Assembly: GCF_013141915.1 (NCBI RefSeq) | Contig: NZ_SROX01000001.1 | Location: 1-64,000, forward strand | Reading direction: 5' to 3' | Source: Cupriavidus necator | GTDB lineage: Bacteria > Pseudomonadota > Gammaproteobacteria > Burkholderiales > Burkholderiaceae | Length of the DNA stretch: 64,000 nucleotides | Shown: positions 22,980-31,746 of the stretch, in pieces | Position numbering within the stretch: position 1 is the stretch's first letter | How the letters are laid out: each line of letters opens with the position of its first letter | Made by a program: the position numbers and the translations under genes | Notes under the pieces: model-generated | The model's input: only the letters and a program-made list of their open reading frames with translations | Databases searched by the model: none | What the model was told of the DNA's origin: nothing

Positions 22980-24389
22980 CTACAGCGATGCCCGCAATTG
23001 GCCCAGCCAGCTCTGGTTCAGCGTGACGCGCGCCCAGCGACCCATGCCGCAGTGTCCGGACTGCGCCGGCGCTGCTGGCGTCGCCGCCGCGGCCGTGCCT
23101 GCGGTGCCAGGCGTGGCAGCGCTGCCGGAGGCGGCACCGGCCTTTGCCGGCAGGTTGCCCAGCGGGCGGTCGAGCTTGGCGATCACGTAGATCTCGTTCT
23201 TCTCGATCGGCGGGAACGGCACGAAATAGCGCGCCTGGTCGCCGTCCGGCGCGCGCGGCAGCACCTCCGCCACCGAGGCCGGCAGCGCCGTGGGCAAGCC
23301 GTCGACCTGCACGTTCAGGCGCGCGCCGGGCAACAGGTTATCGCTGAGGCTGCGCGGGAACACCGCCACCACGCGCGTCTGCGCGCAATTGCTGGCGCGA
23401 GCCAGCGTGGCGCCGGCGGCGACGCGCATGCCCGGCTGCGCGATCAAGTCTTCGATGGTGCCGGGCTCGGGCGAGCGGATTTCCAGGTTCGAAAGCCGCT
23501 CGATGCGTTCCTGCTCGGTGGCGATCATCTCGTCGACGGACTTGCCGTAGGCTTCCAGTTGCTCCAGCTCCGCGGTCAGCTGCGCCGCTTCGGCGCCCAG
23601 CACCTGGCGCCGCTGCGCGAGCGTGGCGCTGGGGCCGTCGGTGGACGAGGCATAGACCTTGTTGCGCGAGGCCTGGCTTTCGCCGATGGCGTTGTCGAGC
23701 TCGGCCTTGGCCGCCGCCTTGGCGTTGGACAGCATCGACAACTGGTAGCGCGAGGCATTGGTATAGGCCTCGCTGACCGCGCCCGCCCACTGCATGCTCT
23801 GGTTGCGGTTGACCACTTCTTGCTGCTGGTCTTCCTGCGCCCGGGCCGAAGCCAGGCGCGCTTCCAGCGCGCGCACGCGCGTGGCGTGCTCGCGTTGCGC
23901 GGCGCTGTTGTAGCGCTGCAGGTCCTCGTCGGTGGCGGCCATCAGCCGGCGGTTGCTTTCCAGCCGCGCCTTGGCCGAGTCATAGCGCTGCTGGTTGTCG
24001 AGCTTCTTGCCGGTCAGGTCGACCAGCAGCGCACGGTCGATGTTGGGGTTCTGCACCACCATCAGCGCCTGGTTGGCCGTGAACGGCTGGCCCGCGGCCA
24101 CCATCTGCTTCATCACCATGCCTTCCACCGGCGACGTCACCAGGCTGACGGGGCTGTTCACCACCGCGCGTTCCGACGACCGCGTAAACACATTTGGAAA
24201 CATGATCGTCAGCACGGCCCAGATGATGAACAGCACCACGCCATAGCCCGCCATGCGCGGCACGATATGCCAGAGCGGCACGGCGACGGGCTGGGGGCGT
24301 TGTACCAGCCCGTCGCCATGGGGGTGGCGCAGCGGGGCCGGCGTCAGCGGATGTGGTCTGGGTGGTGGATTGTTGCGCTGGTCGGCCAT
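22980..24389 (-). CDS. HlyD-family membrane fusion protein of the polysaccharide operon
   Basis: A periplasmic adaptor of 469 residues anchored by one helix (about 45-65, GYGVVLFIIWAVLTIMF). It has a lipoyl half-motif (SPVEGMVMKQMVAAGQPF), a long coiled coil (about 125-310, rich in Ala/Glu/Arg), the second lipoyl half (IRSPEPGTIEDLIAQPGMRVAAGATL) and a beta-barrel part. An Ala/Pro/Thr linker and a short tail end the protein. ATG 24389 is preferred, with GGGAG about 9 nt upstream. First gene of the operon; it should connect the glycosyltransferase to the NodT channel, comparable to Alg44 in alginate export. Confidence 0.85.
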   Translation of the reverse strand: MADQRNNPPPRPHPLTPAPLRHPHGDGLVQRPQPVAVPLWHIVPRMAGYGVVLFIIWAVLTIMFPNVFTRSSERAVVNSPVSLVTSPVEGMVMKQMVAAGQPFTANQALMVVQNPNIDRALLVDLTGKKLDNQQRYDSAKARLESNRRLMAATDEDLQRYNSAAQREHATRVRALEARLASARAQEDQQQEVVNRNQSMQWAGAVSEAYTNASRYQLSMLSNAKAAAKAELDNAIGESQASRNKVYASSTDGPSATLAQRRQVLGAEAAQLTAELEQLEAYGKSVDEMIATEQERIERLSNLEIRSPEPGTIEDLIAQPGMRVAAGATLARASNCAQTRVVAVFPRSLSDNLLPGARLNVQVDGLPTALPASVAEVLPRAPDGDQARYFVPFPPIEKNEIYVIAKLDRPLGNLPAKAGAASGSAATPGTAGTAAAATPAAPAQSGHCGMGRWARVTLNQSWLGQLRASL

Positions 24390-24917
24390 GGTGTTGTTCT
24401 CCCGCAAGCAAAGTCAAAAAGCATCCCCGCCGGCATCCATGCGGGATGTCGGACGAGCGTGTTCTTCTGGCAAGCGGGCGGCATCGCGCAAGGGCTGTCG
24501 CGCGTGGCCCGGCTTGCAAGTCCCCAATTCAGCTTGTTGTCTGCAGCGCGCGCGATGTGGCTGAGCCGTATCGGCGCACTTTGCAATCGGGCCGAGATAC
24601 CGCATGCAGCGCCACGCGGCCCGTGGATTTGCCCGGCTTCATCCAGGCAGAGTTGAACAATGGCCAGTCATGGCCAAGAAATGGCAGCCCGCTGAAGCAA
24701 AGATTCCCGCACTCAGGCCGCCGCAGGTGAGTTAAGGCTAGTCAGTTGCCCCTTCGCTTGCTGTAAAAATGTGTAAGAGCAGGCTGTAGCACTGCTTAAT
24801 ACGGCATTAACATGGCATGCGCTTCACCGCCGGTAGGGAGCGCACAGAGCCTAGGTAGATGCGGTTTCACGCTGCGCCGGCGGGTGTGCCCGAGCACCGA
24901 ATGGCCGTGCAGCGAAG
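24390..24917. other. Intergenic region upstream of the polysaccharide operon
   Basis: No gene is supported in these 528 bp. The part nearest the MFS gene (about 24740-24820) is AT-richer than its surroundings. TGGCCA occurs twice exactly 10 bp apart (24661-24666 and 24671-24676) with a related TGGCAG 11 bp further on, a helically phased arrangement that could bind a regulator. No convincing -35/-10 pair was found for the minus-strand operon. Confidence 0.4.
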
Positions 24918-26384
24918 CTAGTCGTCGCTGCCGAGCGGCGGCGCGATGTGCTCCAGCGGGCGGCGCTCGGCATCGATGCCGAAGCGCAGCGCCAGCAGTC
25001 CGGCCACGATCACCAGTGCCGCGCCGAAGCCGTAGCCCGCCGCCACCGCTTCGCGGCTGCCGCTTTCGATCAGCGCGCCCAGCAGCAGCGGCGCGATGAA
25101 GCCGCCGGTGCCGGTGCCTACGGCGTAGAACACCGAGATCGCCAGCGCGCGCATTTCCAGCGGAAACACCTCGCTCGCGGTCAGGTAGGCGGAACTGGCT
25201 GCGGCGGAAGCGAGGAAGAACACCGCCGACCAGCACAGCGCCTGCGTGCGCGCGTCGAGCCAGCCTTGCACGAAGGCCCAGCCGGTCAGTGCCAGGCCGA
25301 TGCCGGACAGCACATAGGTGGCGGCGATCATGCGCCGGCGCCCGACATGGTCGAACAGCGGGCCGAGCAGCAGCGGCCCCAGCGCGTTGCCGAGCGCGAA
25401 CGGGAAGATGTACAGCGCCACGCGCGCCTCCGGCACCCCGTAGAAGCGCGACAGCACCAGCGCATAGGTGAAGAAGATCGCGTTGTAGAAGAAGGCCTGC
25501 GCCACCATCAGCGCCAGCGTGATGAGGCTGCGCTGGCGATAGCGCCGCAGCAGCAGGCGCATCACTTCGCCCACGCCCGGCGCGGCGCGCCGGCGCATCG
25601 CCACCGCGGCGCAATCGGGCGACACTGGCGGCAGCGGCCCATGGCCGGCGCGCACCTCGGCCTCGATCGCGGCGATGACGCGTTCGGCTTCTTCGAGCCG
25701 GCCATGCGTGGCCAGCCAGCGCGGGCTTTCCGGCACGTGCCGGCGCACCAGCACGATCGCCACTGCCAGCGCCGCGCCCAGCGCGAAGCAGGCCCGCCAG
25801 CCCCATACTGGGCCGAATACGCGCGCATCGAGCAGCACCAGGCTCAGTCCCGCGCCCAGCGCCGCGCCGAGCCAGAAGCTGCCGTTGATGGCGAGGTTTA
25901 CGCGCCCGCGCACGCGCGCGGGAATCAGTTCGTCGATGGCGGAATTGATGGCCGCATACTCGCCGCCGATACCCAGCCCGGTGAAGAAGCGGCACGCGGC
26001 AAAGAAGGCAAAGCCGGGCGCGAACGCAGTCGCCAGCGTGGCCACCATGTAGACCGCGAGCGTGGCCAGGAACAGGCGCTTGCGCCCGAGCCGGTCGGCC
26101 ATGCGCCCGAATACCAGGGCACCCACCACCGCCCCCGCGATGTAGAGCGAGCCCGACCAGCCGACCTGGGTCGCGGTGAGCCCGAGCGTATCGGGCCGTT
26201 CCAGCACGGCGCCGACCGAGCCGACCAGCGTGACCTCGAGGCCATCGAGGACCCAGGCGACGCCCAGCGCGATCGCCACGCGCCAGTGCCAGCGCGACCA
26301 CGGCAGCCGGTCAAGCCGCCCGGGAATGTCGGTGCGGAAGGTGGTATCGGGCGACGGGCTGGCGAGGGCGGTATCGGTTGGCAT
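24918..26384 (-). CDS. MFS transporter, sugar/aromatic acid porter type
   Basis: An inner-membrane symporter of 488 residues with twelve helices. It has GRMADRLGRKRLFL between helices 2 and 3, GLGIGGEYAAINSAIDELIPARVRGR in the helix 4-5 region and VPESPRWLATHGR after helix 6, as in the sugar-porter and aromatic-acid branches. ATG 26384 lacks a ribosome binding site; it sits inside a palindrome next to a TATACT, so it may be read from a leaderless transcript or by coupling to dctM, whose stop lies 42 nt upstream. Substrate unknown. Confidence 0.8.
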   Translation of the reverse strand: MPTDTALASPSPDTTFRTDIPGRLDRLPWSRWHWRVAIALGVAWVLDGLEVTLVGSVGAVLERPDTLGLTATQVGWSGSLYIAGAVVGALVFGRMADRLGRKRLFLATLAVYMVATLATAFAPGFAFFAACRFFTGLGIGGEYAAINSAIDELIPARVRGRVNLAINGSFWLGAALGAGLSLVLLDARVFGPVWGWRACFALGAALAVAIVLVRRHVPESPRWLATHGRLEEAERVIAAIEAEVRAGHGPLPPVSPDCAAVAMRRRAAPGVGEVMRLLLRRYRQRSLITLALMVAQAFFYNAIFFTYALVLSRFYGVPEARVALYIFPFALGNALGPLLLGPLFDHVGRRRMIAATYVLSGIGLALTGWAFVQGWLDARTQALCWSAVFFLASAAASSAYLTASEVFPLEMRALAISVFYAVGTGTGGFIAPLLLGALIESGSREAVAAGYGFGAALVIVAGLLALRFGIDAERRPLEHIAPPLGSDD

Positions 26385-26398
26385 TGCCAACCAGTATA
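26376..26398 (-). promoter_or_regulatory. Palindrome over the MFS start codon next to a -10-like box
   Basis: GGTTGGC-ATT-GCCAACC (26376-26392) is a perfect inverted repeat that contains the start codon. On the minus strand TATACT (26393-26398) adjoins it, placing a possible transcription start at or near the ATG. No good -35 box is seen. It may be an operator or an mRNA hairpin hiding the start. Confidence 0.4.
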
Positions 26399-26426
26399 GG
26401 AAACGGGCGCCAGCGTGCCGCGGTGC

Positions 26427-28367
26427 TCAGCGGTACAGCACCGTCGGCAGCCACAGGCCGATGCCGGGAAAGACGTAGAGCAGCACCAGCGCAATCAGCT
26501 GGATGCCCATGAACGGCAGCATGCCGAGGAAGATCTGGTTCAGCGTGACATGCGGCGGCGCCACGCCTTTCAGGTAGAACGCCGCCATTGCCACCGGCGG
26601 CGACAGGAACGCGGTCTGCAGGTTCAGCGCCACCAGCAGGCCGAAGAACAGGGGGTCGATGCCGAAGTTGTCGAGCAGCGGGATAAAGATCGGCATGAAG
26701 ATGATGATGATCTCGGTCCACTCCAGCGGCCAGCCCAGCAGGAAGATGATGACCTGCGCCAGGATCATGAACTGCACCGGCGACAGGTTCATCGACAGCA
26801 CCCAATGCTCGACCAGCGCCTGCCCGCCGAGCAGCGCGAAGGCGGCCGAGAAGATCGACGAGCCCACGAACAGCCAGCACACCATGGCGCTGGTCTTGGC
26901 CGTCAGCAGCACCGATTCCTTGACCACGCGGAAGTTGAGCTGCCGGTAGGCGGCAGCCAGCAGCGCACCGCCGAGCGAGCCGACCGCGGCTGCCTCGGTC
27001 GGCGTGGCCAGCCCGAACACGATTGAGCCCAGCACCGCGACGATCAGCAGCGCGAGCGGGAAGAACGACGACAGCAGCATCTTGAAGATTTCCACTCGCG
27101 CAAAACTGAAGCGCCAGTAGAAGTACACCAGCACCAGCCCCACCACCGCCAGCGTGATCCAGAACCAGCGCGGTGCCGAGATCGCGGTCGCCGCCGGGGC
27201 TGGCCCCGCATCCGCTTGCGCGGTGGCCGGCGCGGCAGGCTTGGCGGCGGCCGGCGCTGCGGGTGCCGCGGGTGCGGCTTGCGACGGCTCTGCCGCGGGC
27301 GCGGTGGCATCCTCGGCCGGCGGAGCCGCCAGCTCGTCCACCGCCGCGCTGCTTTCCTCGGCGCCACCCAGCGACAGTGGCGATTCCGCCGAGATGCTGG
27401 CGGCCGGGGCGGTAACGGCGCTGTAGATCGTGCCCATCACCAACGCCACGGCGAGCGCCGGCAGCAGGACAATGCCGAGCTGGCGCGCGAACACGGCCGT
27501 GGGCAGCTCGGCGTTGCGCGGCCCCTTGAGCGCGCGCACCAGGCCGCTACCCAGCGCAGGCAGCGCATGGGAGGCGCCACGGGCTTCCAGCGTGCGCGCC
27601 AGCGGCGGCAGCGGCACCACCCGCTCTGCTTCCGGCAGCGGCGGGGCCAGTGCGGGCTTGAGCTTGGCCAGCAGCAGGATGTAGACGATGTAGAGCGCGG
27701 TCAGCATCAGGCCGGGGAAGAACGCGCCCGCATAGAGCTGCACCACCGATACGCCGGCGGTGGCGCCGTAGACGATCAACAGCACCGATGGCGGGATCAG
27801 GATGCCGAGGCAGCCGCCCGCGGTCACCGCGCCGGCCGACAGCGACGTGCTGTAGCCCGCGCGCAGCATCGCCGGGAAGGCCAGCAGCCCCATCAGCGTG
27901 ACCACCGCGCCGACGATGCCGGTAGCGGTGGCGAAGATCGCGCAGGTCACCAGCGTGGCCACCGCGAGCGAGCCCGGGATCCATGCCAGCGCGAGGTGCA
28001 GGCTGCGGAACAGCTTCTCGATCAGGTTCGAGCGCTCGACCAGGTAGCCCATGAACACAAACAGCGGGATCGAGATCAGCACATCGTTCGTCATCACCGC
28101 ATAAGCGCGCTGCACCATCAGGTCCAGCGTCTGCTGTACCGCGATCTCCGGGTTGGCGTGGCGGTACGCCAGCCAGGAAAACAGCACGCCCATGCCCATC
28201 AGCGTGAACGCGGTGGGGAAGCCCAGCATGATCGCCACCACAATCAGCGCCAGCATCAACAGGCCCAGGTGCCCGTTGGTCCAGTTCGCCGGGGCGGGCA
28301 TGAACCACGCCACGGCACCGATGATCAGCGCCATCAGCCCCACACCGAACCACAGTTCCTTCCTCAT
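26427..28367 (-). CDS. TRAP transporter large permease (DctM family) with internal Ala/Pro-rich insertion
   Basis: The large membrane subunit of a sodium-driven TRAP importer, 646 residues against about 430 in classical DctM. The N-terminal half (GFPTAFTLMGMGVLFSW, GILIPPSVLLIVYG) and the C-terminal half (PTEAAAVGSLGGALLAAAY, TAFLSPPVAMAAFYLKG) are typical. They are separated by about 170 extra residues with two added helices and an Ala/Pro-rich stretch (about 322-397). Long DctM proteins of this sort are annotated in chloroaromatic/mannitol-type TRAP systems. It overlaps dctQ by 4 bp. Confidence 0.9.
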   Translation of the reverse strand: MRKELWFGVGLMALIIGAVAWFMPAPANWTNGHLGLLMLALIVVAIMLGFPTAFTLMGMGVLFSWLAYRHANPEIAVQQTLDLMVQRAYAVMTNDVLISIPLFVFMGYLVERSNLIEKLFRSLHLALAWIPGSLAVATLVTCAIFATATGIVGAVVTLMGLLAFPAMLRAGYSTSLSAGAVTAGGCLGILIPPSVLLIVYGATAGVSVVQLYAGAFFPGLMLTALYIVYILLLAKLKPALAPPLPEAERVVPLPPLARTLEARGASHALPALGSGLVRALKGPRNAELPTAVFARQLGIVLLPALAVALVMGTIYSAVTAPAASISAESPLSLGGAEESSAAVDELAAPPAEDATAPAAEPSQAAPAAPAAPAAAKPAAPATAQADAGPAPAATAISAPRWFWITLAVVGLVLVYFYWRFSFARVEIFKMLLSSFFPLALLIVAVLGSIVFGLATPTEAAAVGSLGGALLAAAYRQLNFRVVKESVLLTAKTSAMVCWLFVGSSIFSAAFALLGGQALVEHWVLSMNLSPVQFMILAQVIIFLLGWPLEWTEIIIIFMPIFIPLLDNFGIDPLFFGLLVALNLQTAFLSPPVAMAAFYLKGVAPPHVTLNQIFLGMLPFMGIQLIALVLLYVFPGIGLWLPTVLYR

Positions 28368-28993
28368 CGGCCGGCTCCCGGCGGTTGGTCGCGCGGCGGC
28401 AGGGATTCAGCCAGCTCGACCGTGGGCGTGCCCTGCACCATCTCCTTGAGCTTGTCGACGTCGACCTCTTCGACATCGCCCTCGCGCGGCGGCCAGTGGC
28501 CGCTGCGCAGGCAAAGGATGCAGCGGATGGTCTCGGCCATGCCCTGCAGGAGCAGCAACGCGCCGGCCACCGGAATCACCGCCTTGAACGGATAGATGGG
28601 CGGGCCATCGGCGGCGACCGAGGAGTGTTCGTTCTGCGCCAGCGAGACCTGGAAGAAGTCGATGCCGGCCCAGGCCAGCGCGATCACGCCGGGGAAGAAG
28701 AAGGCCAGGTACAGCACCAGGTCGATGCTGGCCTGCATCCGCGGCGTCAGGAAGCCGTAGAGGATATCGCCGCGCACGTGGCCCCGCTTGGCCAGCGTGT
28801 AGGCGCCGGCCAGCATGAAGAGCGTGCCGTACAGCATGTTGCTGGCATCGAACACCCATGCGTGCGGCGCGCCCAGCGCATAGCGCGAGAACACCTCGTA
28901 GCTGATCATCAGCGTGAGCCCGATGATCAGCCACGACGCGGCCTGGCCGACGAAGGTGCTGACCCAGTCGATACGCAGCAGCAGGCGTTGCAC
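28364..28993 (-). CDS. TRAP transporter small permease (DctQ family)
   Basis: The small membrane subunit of the TRAP importer, 209 residues with four helices (SWLIIGLTLMISYEVFSRY is the typical first-segment signature). Its last codons overlap the start of the dctM gene (ATGA), so the two subunits are translationally coupled. The C-terminal 45 residues are charged and cytoplasmic. It begins 18 nt after the binding-protein gene. Confidence 0.88.
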   Translation of the reverse strand: MQRLLLRIDWVSTFVGQAASWLIIGLTLMISYEVFSRYALGAPHAWVFDASNMLYGTLFMLAGAYTLAKRGHVRGDILYGFLTPRMQASIDLVLYLAFFFPGVIALAWAGIDFFQVSLAQNEHSSVAADGPPIYPFKAVIPVAGALLLLQGMAETIRCILCLRSGHWPPREGDVEEVDVDKLKEMVQGTPTVELAESLPPRDQPPGAGR

Positions 28994-29011
28994 GGCGCGT
29001 ATCCCGCGGGC

Positions 29012-30154
29012 TCAGCTGCGCTTGGCGAAGTAATGGCTGGACGCCAGCCGGTAGTCGACGTTAGTGTCGTTCTGCCAGCGCGTGGAGCGCTGCGCGAAGG
29101 CCTTCATCGAATCATTGACCTTCTTGAACATGGGGTTCTCTTTTTCCTTGCGCGCGACGATCTCGTCCCAGATCTTCAGCTGCGCCTGCAGCACGGAGTT
29201 GGGGGTGGCGTAAAACTTCACGCCTTGCTGCTGCAGCGCCAGGTAGTCCTTGGAGTAGCGGTCGATGGCCTTCATCGACATGTCGGCCGAGGCCGCCTCC
29301 ACCGCATTGCCGATCAGCGCCTTGAGCTTCGGCGGCAGCGCGTCGTAGCGCTTCTTGTTGAACAGGATCTCGAATTGCTCGGAGCACTGGTGGAAGCTGC
29401 GCAGCATGCAGACCTTGGACACGTCCTGGAAGCCGAGCGCGCGGTCGGAGCTGGCGTTGTTGAACTCCGCCGCATCGAGCAGCCCGCGGTCCAGCGCCGG
29501 CACGATCTCGGCGCCCGGCAGCGCGTTCACCGCGGCGCCGAGGCCGGTGAAGATGTCGATCGACAGGCCGACGGTGCGGAACTTCAGGCCCTTGAAGTCT
29601 TCCGGCTTGGTGATGGGCTTCTTGAACCAGCCCAGCGGCTGGGTCGGCATCGGCCCGTACAGGAACGACACCACGTCCAGGTTCAGGCTGCGGTAGATCT
29701 CCTGCTGCAGCTCCTTGCCACCACCGTACTTGTGCCAGGCCAGCAGCATGTTCGGGTCCATGCCCCAGGCCGGCCCCGAGCCCCACAGCGCCAGCGCCGA
29801 GTTCTTGCCGTACCAGTACGCGATCACCCCATGGCCGCCGTCCAGCGTGCCCTTGCTGACCGCGTCGATCAGGTCGAAGGCCTTGACCACCGCGCCCGCG
29901 GGCAGCAGCTCGATCTTGAGGTCGCCGCCCGACATGTCGTTGACCTTGGTGACGAAGTCGCCGGCGAACTCGTGAAAAATATCCTTGGTCGGCCAGGTGC
30001 TCTGCCAGCGCATCGTGACCGGCCCCTGCGCCTTGACGATGGCCGGGAAGCCCATTGCCGCCGCACCGGCGGCGGCGCCGGCGGCGCCACCCAGGAAGCC
30101 GCGCCGGGACACCCCGCTGCTCCGCCCATCTGATTTGCTCGCCCTGGATGCCAT
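29012..30154 (-). CDS. TRAP transporter substrate-binding protein (DctP/TakP-like), Tat-exported
   Basis: A periplasmic receptor of 380 residues with a twin-arginine signal (SRRGFLGG, then an Ala/Gly-rich helix ending at IVKAQG). The family core includes VTMRWQSTWP, GPAWGMDPNMLLAWHKYGG and FLYGPMPTQPLGWFKKPI, resembling TakP-like receptors for 2-oxo acids and related carboxylates. Arginine in FKGLKFRTVGL is the expected carboxylate ligand. AAGGGAGA lies upstream of the ATG. It heads the dctP-dctQ-dctM unit. The 296-bp gap upstream (30155-30450) shows nothing I can name. Confidence 0.9.
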   Translation of the reverse strand: MASRASKSDGRSSGVSRRGFLGGAAGAAAGAAAMGFPAIVKAQGPVTMRWQSTWPTKDIFHEFAGDFVTKVNDMSGGDLKIELLPAGAVVKAFDLIDAVSKGTLDGGHGVIAYWYGKNSALALWGSGPAWGMDPNMLLAWHKYGGGKELQQEIYRSLNLDVVSFLYGPMPTQPLGWFKKPITKPEDFKGLKFRTVGLSIDIFTGLGAAVNALPGAEIVPALDRGLLDAAEFNNASSDRALGFQDVSKVCMLRSFHQCSEQFEILFNKKRYDALPPKLKALIGNAVEAASADMSMKAIDRYSKDYLALQQQGVKFYATPNSVLQAQLKIWDEIVARKEKENPMFKKVNDSMKAFAQRSTRWQNDTNVDYRLASSHYFAKRS

Positions 30155-30450
30155 GACCGTCTCCCTTTGCTGAGTGTGGGACTACCCCGCGAGCGTGCCG
30201 GCCATGGGGCCTAGGCCGCTCGCCACTGACGCGAACACCGGAAAAGTCGGGAAAAACTGGAGCATGCGGTGCCAGCGGACGCGCGGCAGTCCTGCGGACA
30301 GGCAGGGGTTGCCGGGCAGGTGGCCCGTGATTCCCTTCATGGTAGGAAAGGCACAGACAACCACAATCTAGGGATTACCCGCGCGGTGTGCGCCGGCGCA
30401 CTTTGTGGCTGCGCTACGCGGCGAACGCGGCTGGCGTGCCTGCCGCCAGC

Positions 30451-31146
30451 TCAGGCGCGCGCGATGCCGACCGTGAAGCGGGCTTCGAGCACCCCCGCGG
30501 CATCGGGGGTCTGGCGCACCTCCATCAGGTTAGGGCGCGCACCCGCGATGGGGTCCTGCGCGGTGGCGCGCGACGGCACGCCGTGCGCGCGATAGGCCGG
30601 ATGGCTGCTAAGGATCTCGCGGTTGAGCGCGTCGCTGAAGTACAACTGGCTGGTCAGCGCTTCGGCGCTTCCGAGCAGCACCTTGAAGTGGATATGGATG
30701 GCGCGCGACGGGTACCAGCCGGGATAGATCGAGGTGAAGGTGGCGACGCCGTCGCTGCTTGCGGGCTGGACGCCGCGCAGGAAGCGCGCCTGACGGTCAC
30801 CGTGGCCTTCGCCGCTGTAGTGGCCTTGTGCATCGCAGTGCCAGACGCTGACCAGGGCGCCCGGCACGGGTGCGCAGCCATGCCCGGCATCGACGACCCG
30901 GATGTGCAGCCGCAACGGCTGGCCCGGGTGGCCGTCGCGGATATCGGCCCGCACCAGGGCGTCGTCCAGATAGAAAGGGCCTTCGGTGGCGGCCGGTGTC
31001 AGCAGGCACGCGGCGGGCGTTGCCGCTGCGGCCATGCCCGGCGCGATGCCGGCCGCAGCCAGCAGGCCCAGGTCGCGCAGGAAGCGACGGCGCGCGCCGT
31101 CGGGGTCTGCCGGAACACCGGCGCCAAGCGCCGGGGCCGTGGTCAT
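30451..31146 (-). CDS. Tat-exported intradiol ring-cleavage dioxygenase
   Basis: A non-heme Fe(III) dioxygenase of 231 residues related to protocatechuate 3,4-dioxygenase beta subunits. A twin-arginine-like signal (RRRFLRDLGLLAAAGIAPG) precedes the catalytic part (TPAATEGPFYLDD, GALVSVWHCDAQGHYSG, YPGWYPSRAIHIHFKV). Tyrosines in GHYSG and WYPSR and the two histidines of HIHF are the iron ligands. It is missing the N-terminal dimerisation helices of catechol dioxygenases. ATG 31146 follows GGAGG. Secreted intradiol enzymes act on catechols or polyphenols outside the cytoplasm; the natural substrate is unknown. Confidence 0.85.
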   Translation of the reverse strand: MTTAPALGAGVPADPDGARRRFLRDLGLLAAAGIAPGMAAAATPAACLLTPAATEGPFYLDDALVRADIRDGHPGQPLRLHIRVVDAGHGCAPVPGALVSVWHCDAQGHYSGEGHGDRQARFLRGVQPASSDGVATFTSIYPGWYPSRAIHIHFKVLLGSAEALTSQLYFSDALNREILSSHPAYRAHGVPSRATAQDPIAGARPNLMEVRQTPDAAGVLEARFTVGIARA

Positions 31147-31210
31147 GGTGGCCTCCGTGGTGTTGCGAGTGGGCCGGGCGGCGCTTGCCACGGCACGCTG
31201 GGCCGCGGCC

Positions 31211-31420
31211 TCAGCGTCCCATGGCCTTCAGCATGGAATAGCCGTGGCTGGTGATGCGCGGCGCCTGCCGGCAACCGTGCAGGACCTCCAGGTGTACCAA
31301 TTGCTTTTCGACCAGGGCCTTGAGGTCGGTGGGGTCGATCTGGCGGGAATCGCTGGAATCGAGGGAATCGGGGCCGTCGCTCAGCAACAGCAGCGTGGCA
31401 AGTTCATGCGGGCTCAGCAC
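31211..31420 (-). CDS. Small winged-helix-like hypothetical protein
   Basis: A 69-residue cytoplasmic protein starting at GTG 31420, with AAGGAG 6 nt upstream; longer readings to 31522 lack this support. It has a helix (LSPHELATLLLLSDG), an acidic Ser/Asp loop, a second helix (DPTDLKALVEKQLVHLE) and an end that looks like a wing (RITSHGYSMLKAMG), the general outline of a winged-helix domain. I do not recognise a named family. It lies 64 nt upstream of the intradiol dioxygenase on the same strand. Confidence 0.65.
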   Translation of the reverse strand: MLSPHELATLLLLSDGPDSLDSSDSRQIDPTDLKALVEKQLVHLEVLHGCRQAPRITSHGYSMLKAMGR

Positions 31421-31746
31421 GTTCGTCTCCTTGGTTAGAGGGGGGCGTTTGCTGGGAGTCTGCGCGGCGGCATCGCGCCGGCGGGGAAGGCGAAACACGA
31501 TCGTGGAGACAACGCGGCACATGCGCTGCGCATGTTGCGCTGCAATGCTGCAGCGCCGCCGCGAGTCCCGCGCAATCCACTGGTTTGACGGGATGGGCTG
31601 CGTACGGTTCCTCGCTACCGCAGGCCGTTACATGTGACGCGGCGTCGCATTGCCGTCATGACCATACTAGCCCGATCGGGTGACAATACGATGGCCATGC
31701 CGGCGTCGTGGACAAGGGCGCGGCAGCCGACCGCGCCCCGCCGCCT
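31421..31746. other. Intergenic region without a supported gene
   Basis: These 326 bp hold no convincing coding frame. A 17-bp perfect palindrome ACATGCGC-T-GCGCATGT lies at 31519-31535, about 100 bp upstream of the small protein, and could be an operator. Nothing else stands out. Confidence 0.4.
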
